NCBI GenBank assembly: GCA_937124615.1
Contig: CAKZKR010000063.1
Span: 1 to 64,000 of the forward strand
DNA from: an uncultured bacterium
Lineage (GTDB): Bacteria; Hydrogenedentota; Hydrogenedentia; Hydrogenedentales; Hydrogenedentaceae
Reading direction: 5' to 3'
DNA: 64,000 nt
Shown here: in pieces, positions 53,552 through 61,473 of the stretch
How the letters are laid out: every line of letters begins with the position of its first letter
How positions within the stretch are numbered: the first letter of the stretch is position 1
The notes under the pieces: generated by a model
Told to the model about the DNA's origin: nothing
Seen by the model: the letters and a program-made list of their open reading frames with translations, nothing else
Database searches by the model: none
Translations under genes and position numbers: made by a program

Positions 53552-54475
53552 GTGGCTTTTATAGAGGTAGAAAACTTAATGGTGTCGTATGGTGATACCG
53601 TTGCGATTGATGAGATCTCCTTTACATTAGAGGCAGGGGTTATAGGTCTTATTGGGCCAAATGGAGCGGGTAAAACAACACTTATACGCACTTTTCTGGG
53701 CTTCATTCGTCCTGTTAAAGGGAAAATTGTTATTTCTGGTTTAACATTACCAAAAGAAATATTAAAGGTTCGTGCAATTGTGGGGCACATGCCAGAAAGA
53801 GAGGTGGTTAGTCCCAAGGTTACTGCAGTTAGTTTTTTGGTTTATTGTGGGAGATTGGTTGGAATGTCTTATGTTGATGCTCTGGAGCGGTCGCATGAAG
53901 TATTAAACTATGTCGGTTTGCAAGAGGCTCGCTATCGGCCTATGCAAACCTATTCGACGGGGATGTTGCAAAGGGTTAAATTAGCACAAGCCATTTTACA
54001 TGACCCAAAGATATTAATATTGGATGAACCAACCAATGGTTTAGACCCAGATGGTAGATTAGAAATGCTACAACTAATAAGAGAAATATCGGAACAACGA
54101 GGTGTTACCACCATTTTGTCTACCCACCTGTTACCTGATGTTCAAAATCTATGTTCACAAATTGTAGTATTAAAAAAAGGGAAACTGGTTTTTTGTGGAA
54201 GTCTTCAATCGCTAATTGAGAGTCGGGTAAATCATTATGAGGTTTCTGTTCAACCACCTATAGAACCGTTTAAAGAAGAACTCATAAAAATGGGAATAAA
54301 TTTTCAGGAATTACCGCAGGATATACTATCTTTACAATTACCCGAAAACATTCAGCAACAGGAAATTTTCCACTGTGCCCGGCGAGCCGGAACAACAGTT
54401 CGTTCTTTCGTACCAGCAGGTGGAAATCTTGCGGAATTATTCCAAACCAAACTTGAAAAGAAAGAGGGAAGTTAG
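53552..54475 (+). CDS. ABC transporter ATP-binding protein (first pair)
   Basis: A 307-residue ATPase starting at GTG 53552. Walker A is GPNGAGKTT (35-43), the signature reads YSTGMLQRVKLAQAI and Walker B ILILDEPTNGLDPDG, followed by STHLLPDVQNLC. The C-terminal 90 residues form an extra regulatory-type domain. This is the export-type (ABC-2/DrrA-like) class. It works with the permease that begins 4 nt after its stop. Confidence 0.93.
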   Translation: MAFIEVENLMVSYGDTVAIDEISFTLEAGVIGLIGPNGAGKTTLIRTFLGFIRPVKGKIVISGLTLPKEILKVRAIVGHMPEREVVSPKVTAVSFLVYCGRLVGMSYVDALERSHEVLNYVGLQEARYRPMQTYSTGMLQRVKLAQAILHDPKILILDEPTNGLDPDGRLEMLQLIREISEQRGVTTILSTHLLPDVQNLCSQIVVLKKGKLVFCGSLQSLIESRVNHYEVSVQPPIEPFKEELIKMGINFQELPQDILSLQLPENIQQQEIFHCARRAGTTVRSFVPAGGNLAELFQTKLEKKEGS

Positions 54476-54478
54476 CAC

Positions 54479-55369
54479 ATGCCGGTATATTCATATACTT
54501 ACAGACCTTTTGAAGGGAAATATCTCCGTCATTTCCGCTGGTGGGTTGTCTTCCTTGAAGAAATTCGATTATGGAACCGTTCGCGTATTTTCCACATATT
54601 ATTTCTACTGGGAATGTTACAACCCCTAGCTCGGTTTCTGCAAATTCTTTCTTATAATGCGGCAATGCAAGATCCCAACCACCCTTTGGCTCCACTTATC
54701 CGTTCCGTAACATGGCTAAAGGTAGATAATGAACTTTATTATCATCTTATCCGTTTACAAGCACCGGTTGTTATTCTTCTTTTACTATATGTGGGGGCAG
54801 GTTCTGTTTGTTCCGATAGGAAAAACCGGCTATGGGATATTTACTTCTCCAAACCCATTCATTGGTATGACTACCTGTCAGGAAAACTATTATCTGTGAT
54901 TTTTTGTGGGTTTTCTCTAACCTTCATTCCGTCCGTAATACTTATGTTTACCGATTATGCAACAAAGAAATCCTCAACATGGACAGGGTTGATAGATTAT
55001 TTACCCACGGTATCAGATAGTTTTGCATTTTCATTGCTATTAATTGTCCCTTCTGCATTAAGTATTGTCGCCGCCTCAAGTATTTTTCCGACAGAAAATA
55101 TAACTGTAATAAGTGTAATAACCATTCTAATTGCAAATTCTACTCTGGCGGGGCTCTTATCTAACTTTATGAGAGACAGCAATTATATGCAGATTTCATT
55201 CCCTGTGGCTATATATTACATGGGGCAAAAAATATTCAATGTACAGCGAAATATTTTTTTCCGTACGGATGACATTAACGGATTTTACATGTTTTTGTAC
55301 ATATTTATGGTATGCGTATTGTGCTTACTGATATGTATTATTCAGGTGCGGAAAGCGGAAAGGGGTTAA
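54479..55369 (+). CDS. ABC-2 type transporter permease (first pair)
   Basis: A 296-residue membrane protein with about six helices and a longer N-terminal cytoplasmic segment (MPVYSYTYRPFEGKYLRHFRWW). The pattern CSDRKNRLWDIYFSKPIHWYDYLSGKLLS, a cytoplasmic loop after the second helix, is typical of ABC-2 permeases. Substrate unknown. The next gene starts 4 nt later. Confidence 0.85.
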   Translation: MPVYSYTYRPFEGKYLRHFRWWVVFLEEIRLWNRSRIFHILFLLGMLQPLARFLQILSYNAAMQDPNHPLAPLIRSVTWLKVDNELYYHLIRLQAPVVILLLLYVGAGSVCSDRKNRLWDIYFSKPIHWYDYLSGKLLSVIFCGFSLTFIPSVILMFTDYATKKSSTWTGLIDYLPTVSDSFAFSLLLIVPSALSIVAASSIFPTENITVISVITILIANSTLAGLLSNFMRDSNYMQISFPVAIYYMGQKIFNVQRNIFFRTDDINGFYMFLYIFMVCVLCLLICIIQVRKAERG

Positions 55370-55372
55370 TCT

Positions 55373-56311
55373 ATGGATATACAAATAGAAACCCATGAAT
55401 TGTCCAAATGGTTTGGTGAAGTGGTCGCATTAAATAATGTTTCTTTACAGATACCTGCAGGAGTTATTGGACTATTGGGACCCAATGGTGCGGGTAAGTC
55501 TACTTTTATTAAATTAGCATTGGGTTTATACCGTCCAAGTCGGGGTAAGATACGAATTCTTGGGGAAAAACCTCGTAATAACTTTCATGTTCTTCAAAAA
55601 GTGGGTTATTGTCCCGAGATGGACCATTTTGTTGAAGAAATTAGTGGTTATGAGTTCCTTTATTGGTTAGCACGATATTCAGGTTATGACGCAAAAACAG
55701 CCAGAAAGCAGGTAGAGCGTGCATTAGAACGGGTGAGTATGATAGAACGAATGTATGACCCTATAACCACTTATAGTAAGGGAATGCGTCAACGAATAAA
55801 AGTGGCTCAAGCACTTTTACACGACCCTCAAATTTTGTTTCTTGACGAACCTATGAATGGGCTTGACCCAACTGCTCGTGAAGAATTATTTGAATTGGTT
55901 ATTTCATTAGGGAATGAGGGGAAAACCATAGTATTTTCAAGTCATGTCCTGCATGAAGTTGAGAGAGTAACAGATACGGTAATTTTAATTTATAATGGAA
56001 GGGTACTTGCATTTGGAAAAATTCGTGAGATACGCGATTTAATAAAAAACCATCCTCGAACGATTGTTATTGAAACATTAGAACCTAAGAAGGTTTATCA
56101 AATATTAAGTGTGGATGAAAATATTTCCACTGTGAATTTTGATACCCAATCTTTAACCATTCATACAACAGACCCCAACCAAACCTTTAAGTTTATAAAT
56201 GAAATATTTTTAGATGGGAAGGTGCCAATTTATAGTTTTCGTTGTGCTGATGAAGACTTACAGTCCGTTTTCCAATATTTAATCTCAACGCATATTCCAC
56301 GAGGATTATAA
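55373..56311 (+). CDS. ABC transporter ATP-binding protein (second pair)
   Basis: A 312-residue ATPase with GPNGAGKST (36-44), signature YSKGMRQRIKVAQAL and Walker B ILFLDEPMNGLDPTA, then SSHVLHEVERV. It is of the same class as the first ATPase but clearly a separate paralogue. Its permease follows 6 nt after the stop. The C-terminal 80 residues are again a separate domain. Confidence 0.93.
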   Translation: MDIQIETHELSKWFGEVVALNNVSLQIPAGVIGLLGPNGAGKSTFIKLALGLYRPSRGKIRILGEKPRNNFHVLQKVGYCPEMDHFVEEISGYEFLYWLARYSGYDAKTARKQVERALERVSMIERMYDPITTYSKGMRQRIKVAQALLHDPQILFLDEPMNGLDPTAREELFELVISLGNEGKTIVFSSHVLHEVERVTDTVILIYNGRVLAFGKIREIRDLIKNHPRTIVIETLEPKKVYQILSVDENISTVNFDTQSLTIHTTDPNQTFKFINEIFLDGKVPIYSFRCADEDLQSVFQYLISTHIPRGL

Positions 56312-56316
56312 ATCGA

Positions 56317-57168
56317 ATGAAACGATTGCGAATTAAGAGTATATATAGTATTTTTTTTGATATAAAGACCTCTTTCCTTCATGCGTTAACTATTACGCTA
56401 CGGCGTGACCGTTTCCTGTTGATGGCCGTTATTTGCGTTCTTCCTGTAATCATACCTATCTTTGTGGCATTGTTTTCACGCGCGATGTTTCGGGAAAGTG
56501 GATTAGAAATTTTTATACGACTTTCAGAACAAGTATATATTCATACCCTTACTCCATTATTGGCTTTGTTTATTGGTTTGATTGGTGTTCGAGAAGAGGT
56601 TGATTCATTAACAATTGTGTATTTACTTACAAGACCTGTTTCAAAATTCTCATGGATAATAGGCCGATTTATTGCATATATGCTTATTTCTACTTTATTG
56701 TTAATCATCGGTATCTTTTTTACATTTATTGCATGCATTGTTCTGGGTAGTATATATATTGATTTTATTGGTATAAGCCTGTTGTTGTTGTATATGGGTG
56801 TAGGAATTATGGGATTGTTAGGCTATGGTGCTATCAGTTTTATGCTCGGTTCTGCCACAAGCTATCCAATCATTATAGGTGTAATACTATTTTTTGGCTG
56901 GGAGAAAATTGCGAACTTTATTCCCGGTATAGCTGATTTTTGGACCATACAAAAATATTTAGATTCCCTGTTTCCGGTTCTTGCTTCACAACGGTATAAC
57001 AGGGCTGTTATGACCGTTCTCGGTAGTTTTCAGAAAGAACTATTTTTCGTTAGTCCACAGCGGGCTATTATTACACTTATCGTTATCTCGTTTACATTTT
57101 TGATGCTGGCCGTTTGGTTCGTTCTCTGGCGAGAATTTACAAAAGACCGTGTCGTTGGTAACCGCTAA
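56317..57168 (+). CDS. ABC-2 type transporter permease (second pair)
   Basis: A 283-residue membrane protein with about six helices; the loop GVREEVDSLTIVYLLTRPVSKFSWIIGRF is the ABC-2 counterpart of that in the first permease. Last gene of the probable operon 50519-57168; a hairpin with T-run follows at 57193. Confidence 0.85.
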   Translation: MKRLRIKSIYSIFFDIKTSFLHALTITLRRDRFLLMAVICVLPVIIPIFVALFSRAMFRESGLEIFIRLSEQVYIHTLTPLLALFIGLIGVREEVDSLTIVYLLTRPVSKFSWIIGRFIAYMLISTLLLIIGIFFTFIACIVLGSIYIDFIGISLLLLYMGVGIMGLLGYGAISFMLGSATSYPIIIGVILFFGWEKIANFIPGIADFWTIQKYLDSLFPVLASQRYNRAVMTVLGSFQKELFFVSPQRAIITLIVISFTFLMLAVWFVLWREFTKDRVVGNR

Positions 57169-57192
57169 CCTATAAAATAATTTAGACCACAC

Positions 57193-57219
57193 AGGGACAG
57201 AGAACAGCAGTCCTTTTTT
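57193..57219 (+). terminator. Probable terminator after the ABC operon
   Basis: GGAC (57195-57198) pairs with GTCC (57210-57213), extended by weak pairs outward, with an 11-nt loop and six T residues (57214-57219). It lies in the gap between the converging permease and bcp genes. The stretch also looks like a degenerate 9-bp ACAGAGnnC repeat. Confidence 0.45.
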
Positions 57220-57694
57220 ATGGAATACTCTCCAATACTTTTTGAGCATGTCCTTCCGGGTTTACTTTTTTCCATACTTTGACAATTTTCCCGTCAGGAC
57301 CAATTAAAAAGGTAGAGCGAATAATCCCATAAGTAATTTTTCCATACATATTTTTCTCACCCCATGCATCATATCTCTCTGCAATTTCATGGTTCTCATC
57401 AGAGAGCAAGTGAAAGCCGAGACTGTATTTATCTGCAAAAGCGCAATGCGATTCCAATGAGTCAGGACTAACACCTAAAACGACTGCATTTTTACTTTCA
57501 AATTTTTGGGATAGGTCGCGAAATTCTTTGGCTTCAATGGTACAGCCTGGGGTATCATCTTTGGGATAGAAATACAACACCACATACTTTCCATGAAAAT
57601 CAGATAATTGGATTTTTTCTCCACGATGACTTTTGAGTGAGAATTTTGGGGCATTATCCCCTTCTTTTATAGATAGATTTTTTTGTGGGCTCAT
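57218..57694 (-). CDS. bcp: Bcp/PrxQ-type peroxiredoxin
   Basis: A 158-residue thiol peroxidase. The peroxidatic Cys is C51 in YPKDDTPGCTIEAKEFRD. The usual resolving Cys five residues later is Lys (K56). C84 (ESHCAFADKY) sits 33 residues on, similar to the alpha-3 type PrxQ enzymes, so a two-Cys mechanism remains possible. Substrates are hydrogen peroxide and organic hydroperoxides with thioredoxin as reductant in homologues. Convergent with the ABC operon. Confidence 0.93.
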   Translation of the reverse strand: MSPQKNLSIKEGDNAPKFSLKSHRGEKIQLSDFHGKYVVLYFYPKDDTPGCTIEAKEFRDLSQKFESKNAVVLGVSPDSLESHCAFADKYSLGFHLLSDENHEIAERYDAWGEKNMYGKITYGIIRSTFLIGPDGKIVKVWKKVNPEGHAQKVLESIP

Positions 57695-57838
57695 CAGATT
57701 ATCTCCATAATTTTTCTTGCTTATTTAACAATGGGGTGTTGTAAATCATTCCTGAATTTGTTTTTCTCATAAAATTTGATAAGATAATTCTCGTGAATAA
57801 TATAAGCACTTCTTAAATTACTATAAGGTTGTTTTATT

Positions 57839-58696
57839 ATGTCTGAATCCGAATGGAAACCAATTCGAATTGTTGAGAGGATTTCGACCCTTCCAACATT
57901 ACCAACGACAGTCTCATCTATACTTCGAGAGATGGCAAATCCGGAGAGTTCGGCCATTGGGCTTGCAAAATTGATAAGTTCAGACCAGAGTTTAGCAGGA
58001 AGTATTCTTCGAGTGGTTAATTCTGCTTATTATAATTTTCCCCGAAAAATTGGTAGTTTGACAGATGCTGTTGTACTATTAGGTTATAAAGGGATTCGTA
58101 ACATTGTATTATCTGTAACAGCCTTTCGTTTTTTCTCAAATTCTTCGGATTACCTTGATAGGAAGAAATTATGGAATCATACCCTTGCCTGTGCTATTAT
58201 TGCGGATTTATTAAATCGTAGACTAAAATTAAACGAGAGTAATTGCTTTGAGGCCGCTCTCCTGCATGATATAGGAAAGGTTGTTTTCGATTACCTTGAC
58301 CCAGAAGTATTACGTGGGGCTATAAAAGAAGCCAGAAGAAAAGAATTACCTTTGATAACTGTCGAGCCAGCCCATTTTGGAATTACCCACTCTGAAGTAG
58401 GTACTTTGCTGGCAAACCATTGGAATCTACCTGATAATATTGTTCAAGCAATTCAGTTTCACCACCAGCCTGAAAATACGGTTCCAGAGTATCTGCATAT
58501 AACTTCTCTGGTATCCCTTTCCAATGCAGTTGCTTACTCTGTAGAGATGGGCGATTCCGTATTCGAGAGCATTCCCGAATTGTCTCCAATAGTTTTTGAA
58601 ACATTAAAAATTAAAGACACATTTATTGAAGATTCTCGTGAAGAGATAAGTCAGAGTGTCGAAACAGGATTAGAGGCATTTTCTTCTATTAATTAA
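57839..58696 (+). CDS. HDOD domain protein
   Basis: A 285-residue cytoplasmic signalling protein. HDOD pattern: IVERISTLPTLPTTVSSILREMANPESSAIGLAKLISSDQSLAGSILRVVNSAYYNFPRKIGSL. It retains an HD pair in ALLHDIGKVVFDYL and the later HHQPE, unlike many HDOD proteins that lose the metal site. HDOD proteins regulate motility, biofilm and two-component outputs; no partner sits beside it. No strong RBS is seen. Confidence 0.85.
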   Translation: MSESEWKPIRIVERISTLPTLPTTVSSILREMANPESSAIGLAKLISSDQSLAGSILRVVNSAYYNFPRKIGSLTDAVVLLGYKGIRNIVLSVTAFRFFSNSSDYLDRKKLWNHTLACAIIADLLNRRLKLNESNCFEAALLHDIGKVVFDYLDPEVLRGAIKEARRKELPLITVEPAHFGITHSEVGTLLANHWNLPDNIVQAIQFHHQPENTVPEYLHITSLVSLSNAVAYSVEMGDSVFESIPELSPIVFETLKIKDTFIEDSREEISQSVETGLEAFSSIN

Positions 58697-58728
58697 CTTA
58701 TAATTAATAGAAAAATAATTTGCTATTG

Positions 58729-58737
58729 TGCTATAAT
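58729..58737 (+). promoter_or_regulatory. Candidate extended -10 promoter of the ferredoxin gene
   Basis: TGCTATAAT lies 89 nt before the ferredoxin start. No convincing -35. Confidence 0.4.
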
Positions 58738-58826
58738 AAAGTCGTTATAATTATAGATTTTCAATTGGGAATATTTTTTCAAGAGAAGGAAGTTTTGTTT
58801 TAAAAGACCAATTAAGGAGTAAAATT

Positions 58827-59006
58827 ATGCCAGCAATTGTGGATCCAGAAAAATGCACAGCTTGTGGAAGTTGCGTTGATGTATGTCCTACAGAAGCAAT
58901 TCATTTAAATGATGATGGTAAAGCAGTAATTGACCCGGATAAATGTGGCGATTGCGGTGTCTGTGTTGATGAATGCCCCTCAGAAGCAATTTCTCTTCCT
59001 GAATAA
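58827..59006 (+). CDS. Two-[4Fe-4S] ferredoxin, 59 residues
   Basis: A short gene with ATG at 58827, AAGGAG 7 nt upstream (58814-58819) and stop TAA. It encodes two clusters of the CxxCxxCxxxCP type: CTACGSCVDVCP and CGDCGVCVDECP, spaced like bacterial clostridial-type ferredoxins. It begins MPAIVDPEKCTAC. It probably transfers electrons, and the radical SAM gene 35 nt downstream is a plausible user. Length is typical for the class. Confidence 0.93.
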   Translation: MPAIVDPEKCTACGSCVDVCPTEAIHLNDDGKAVIDPDKCGDCGVCVDECPSEAISLPE

Positions 59007-59041
59007 TTGAATTTTCTTACTGTAACTAAAAAGAAAGATAA

Positions 59042-59971
59042 ATGAACCGTGTTTTTGGACCTGTTTATTCCCGTAGATTGAACAAGTCGCTGGGGGTAGA
59101 TTTGGTTCCATTTAAGACATGTACTCAAGATTGCATATATTGTCAGTTAGGTCCAACGACTTGTAAGTCATTAGAACGAAAGTCCTATTGTAGTGTTCCG
59201 GAGGTAATTGGAGAATTAGAACAATCATTGGAGAAGGTTTTGCCGGACTTTATAACATTGGCAGGGTCCGGTGAGCCTACATTATGTAGTGCTTTAGGGG
59301 AAGTAATAGCAGGAATAAAAAAGATTACATCCATCCCTGTGGCCGTTTTGACTAACGGTTTACTACTGTTTCAACCGGATGTCCGGAGAGAATTATACCA
59401 GGCGGATGTTGTTTGTCCCTCGTTAGATGCAGGAAATGAGTATACCTTTCAGAGAGTAAACAAACCTGTCCCTTCTGTAACCTTCGAAACTTTTTTAAAA
59501 GGCTTAATCCAATTTCGTAAAGAATTTCCCGGAGAAATTTGGTTGGAAGTTCTTTTAGTGCGGGGCATTACAGATAATCGAGATGAGATTATTCAAATTG
59601 CACAATGTTCTGCACAAATTTGTCCTGACCGTATTCATTTAAATACAGTAACCCGCCCTCCATCGGATTCTTTTGTAACCGGTTTAACGATTTCTGAACT
59701 GGAAGAATTTGCTTCCTTATTTACTCCAACTGCAGAAGTAGTTGCTGATTATCCAGTAATTTCAGAAGTTGCAACTTCTCAAGAAGAAATAAACCAAGAT
59801 ATAATTTTAGATATTTTACAGAGACACCCTTCTTCCTTATTAGAATTAACATCTACTTTAGGTGTTTCAGAGGGAGTGATAAAAAATTTGCTAAAAGATT
59901 TAATCCAGCAACAAAAAGTAGAAGTTTTTAATATTCGGGGTAGAGAACTATATCGGTATATGAATAAATAG
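59042..59971 (+). CDS. Radical SAM protein with C-terminal winged helix
   Basis: A 309-residue protein. The iron-sulfur motif is CTQDCIYC (CxxxCxxC) in FKTCTQDCIYCQLGPTTC, preceded by FGPVYSRRLNKSLGVDLVP, a pattern of the COG0731-like radical SAM group. The SAM-binding barrel follows (LAGSGEPTLCSALG, VAVLTNGLLL). The C-terminal part (about 245-305) looks like a winged-helix domain (LLELTSTLGVSEGVIKNLLKDLIQQQKVEV). The reaction is not known. It is probably cotranscribed with the ferredoxin. Confidence 0.85.
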   Translation: MNRVFGPVYSRRLNKSLGVDLVPFKTCTQDCIYCQLGPTTCKSLERKSYCSVPEVIGELEQSLEKVLPDFITLAGSGEPTLCSALGEVIAGIKKITSIPVAVLTNGLLLFQPDVRRELYQADVVCPSLDAGNEYTFQRVNKPVPSVTFETFLKGLIQFRKEFPGEIWLEVLLVRGITDNRDEIIQIAQCSAQICPDRIHLNTVTRPPSDSFVTGLTISELEEFASLFTPTAEVVADYPVISEVATSQEEINQDIILDILQRHPSSLLELTSTLGVSEGVIKNLLKDLIQQQKVEVFNIRGRELYRYMNK

Positions 59972-60025
59972 ATATGGCCTATTGATAAAACATCTTCAAT
60001 TGCCTGAGTTTTGTTGGACTGGAGT

Positions 60026-60970
60026 CTACTCCACAACGAAGATATACGGTCCCCAACTATTGGCTTCATCCGCTTTAGGCAATTTATTTGAAGCAGGAAG
60101 TTTTACGCCCGGCCTTACTTCTACCTCATATTCAAGACCTGCTTCCCCTTTACGCCTCGATTCGAAATGAAAATCCAGTTGACCGTTATCATTCAAATCA
60201 CGAGTGGCTAAAAAGTAAGTTCGTAAAGCAAGAATGTGATAAACATCTCTTGGGGGTTCTGTCCCCAATGGTTCAGGTACAACACCTGCTGTGGACCCTC
60301 CGGGTCCCACACTGATAAGCACATATGCGTCATAAACAGAGGCCGGGAATGTTAGGTCACTTATTGTCGGGTGGGTTGGGTCCCAGGATTCCGCATAAAA
60401 GAAACCATTTTCAATCCAATAACGGCGGGCTTTTTGGAATTGGCGTTTGTTTATGGGAGCATAGACAAAAGGACGATTCTCCGCATCCATTAAGCGTGTT
60501 ATTTCTCCACCGGGATTGTTATTTCCGCGATATAACTCATTGGGGAAAGTATAAGTATTTGTTGCCTGACTTTTTATTCCCATTGGTATAAATTCCATCA
60601 GACCTATCCGTCCGTCACGATTGGTGTCGTAACCATCTGAGAACTCATCAAGATATTTACGGTCTCCGTGAACTTTTACAAGGGCTGTATAAGGTCGTAA
60701 CATAAATAATTGTTCATCAGGTATTTGTCCCATTTGATAACCTTTTGAATCCCATTTTACAAAGCCATAACCTGGTGGGTAGGTATTACTATCTGTAAAG
60801 TAGGAAGTCATTGCAGTACGAAATTGAAGAAAAGTATTATCCATTCTCCGTAGTTTAGCCCTTTCTCGAACACGGGGCAGGATGGCAAAGGTAAATCCTG
60901 CAAGAATAGCAATAATGGCTATTACGGTGAGCAATTCAATAAGTGTAAAACCTTTAATCCTCTTTTTCAT
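60026..60970 (-). CDS. Type II secretion/type IV pilin-like pseudopilin with EF-hand-like loop
   Basis: A 314-residue protein with a class III prepilin signal: KKRIKGFTLIELLTVIAIIAILAG, cleaved before F8. After the N-terminal helix, the globular part contains D-x-N-x-D-G-x-I-x-x-x-E at 115-126 (DTNRDGRIGLME), a perfect 12-residue EF-hand loop, and a second less complete one near 258-270 (DLNDNGQLDFHFE). The segment VLISVGPGGS is common in large pseudopilins. It may build a pseudopilus for secretion; no gsp genes are in the window. Family members often need calcium, which fits the loop. Confidence 0.85.
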   Translation of the reverse strand: MKKRIKGFTLIELLTVIAIIAILAGFTFAILPRVRERAKLRRMDNTFLQFRTAMTSYFTDSNTYPPGYGFVKWDSKGYQMGQIPDEQLFMLRPYTALVKVHGDRKYLDEFSDGYDTNRDGRIGLMEFIPMGIKSQATNTYTFPNELYRGNNNPGGEITRLMDAENRPFVYAPINKRQFQKARRYWIENGFFYAESWDPTHPTISDLTFPASVYDAYVLISVGPGGSTAGVVPEPLGTEPPRDVYHILALRTYFLATRDLNDNGQLDFHFESRRKGEAGLEYEVEVRPGVKLPASNKLPKADEANSWGPYIFVVE

Positions 60971-61102
60971 AAAGATGTCCTTTTTTAATATCGGGCGTGC
61001 GACTTGCTTTCTGTTTTTTTCATTAAAATAATAACATAAAAAGGGAATATTTGGGCAAATTGTTTCGTTTAAGAAAAAAAATTTTTTATAGGTAACTTAA
61101 AA

Positions 61103-61119
61103 TGATATAATGATATAAT
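61103..61119 (+). promoter_or_regulatory. Tandem extended -10 boxes before the small lysine-rich gene
   Basis: TGATATAAT occurs twice, at 61103-61111 and 61111-61119, sharing one base, 51-59 nt before the ATG. Either could be the -10; no -35 is visible. Confidence 0.45.
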
Positions 61120-61169
61120 AAAGACTCGAATACTATAAGTAAATTAAACCTTAAAATAAGGAGTAAATC

Positions 61170-61451
61170 ATGGGAGCAAAATACTCTACGGAACAAATTT
61201 TTGAACAGGCGGCGAAGTTCGTTGTAAAGCAAAAAGGTGAATGGGAACATAATGATTGGGAAAACTTCTTAGGAAAAATTTCGGAGTATGAAATTGAATT
61301 ACATGATGAATTCGTAATGAAATTAGGAGCCCTTTTAGAGTTGGGTAAATACTTCTATTCTAACCTTCCCGAAAGTGTAGAAAAGAAACAAAAAAAAACA
61401 AAAAAAAACACGCCCAAAAAAGTAAAAGAAGAAATACCGATTGAAGAATAA
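61170..61451 (+). CDS. Small hypothetical protein with lysine-rich C-terminus
   Basis: A 93-residue protein that I do not recognise. Residues 1-68 look globular and helical (MGAKYSTEQIFEQAAKFVV, HNDWENFLGKISEYEIEL). The end is charged (KKQKKTKKNTPKKVKEE, then IPIEE). GGAG lies about 7 nt before the ATG. The coding sequence contains two runs of nine A (61390-61398 and 61400-61408), prone to slippage. The basic tail could bind nucleic acid, but no family resemblance supports it. Confidence 0.6.
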   Translation: MGAKYSTEQIFEQAAKFVVKQKGEWEHNDWENFLGKISEYEIELHDEFVMKLGALLELGKYFYSNLPESVEKKQKKTKKNTPKKVKEEIPIEE

Positions 61452-61473
61452 TCCCTAATAAATCCTTGTATCC

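Noticed and set aside
57180-57210. Degenerate ACAGAGnnC 9-bp repeat (also near 40450-40470)
   Set aside because: Only two weak copies at each place; it may be chance or a fossil of a known intergenic repeat. Reported only as part of the terminator entry.
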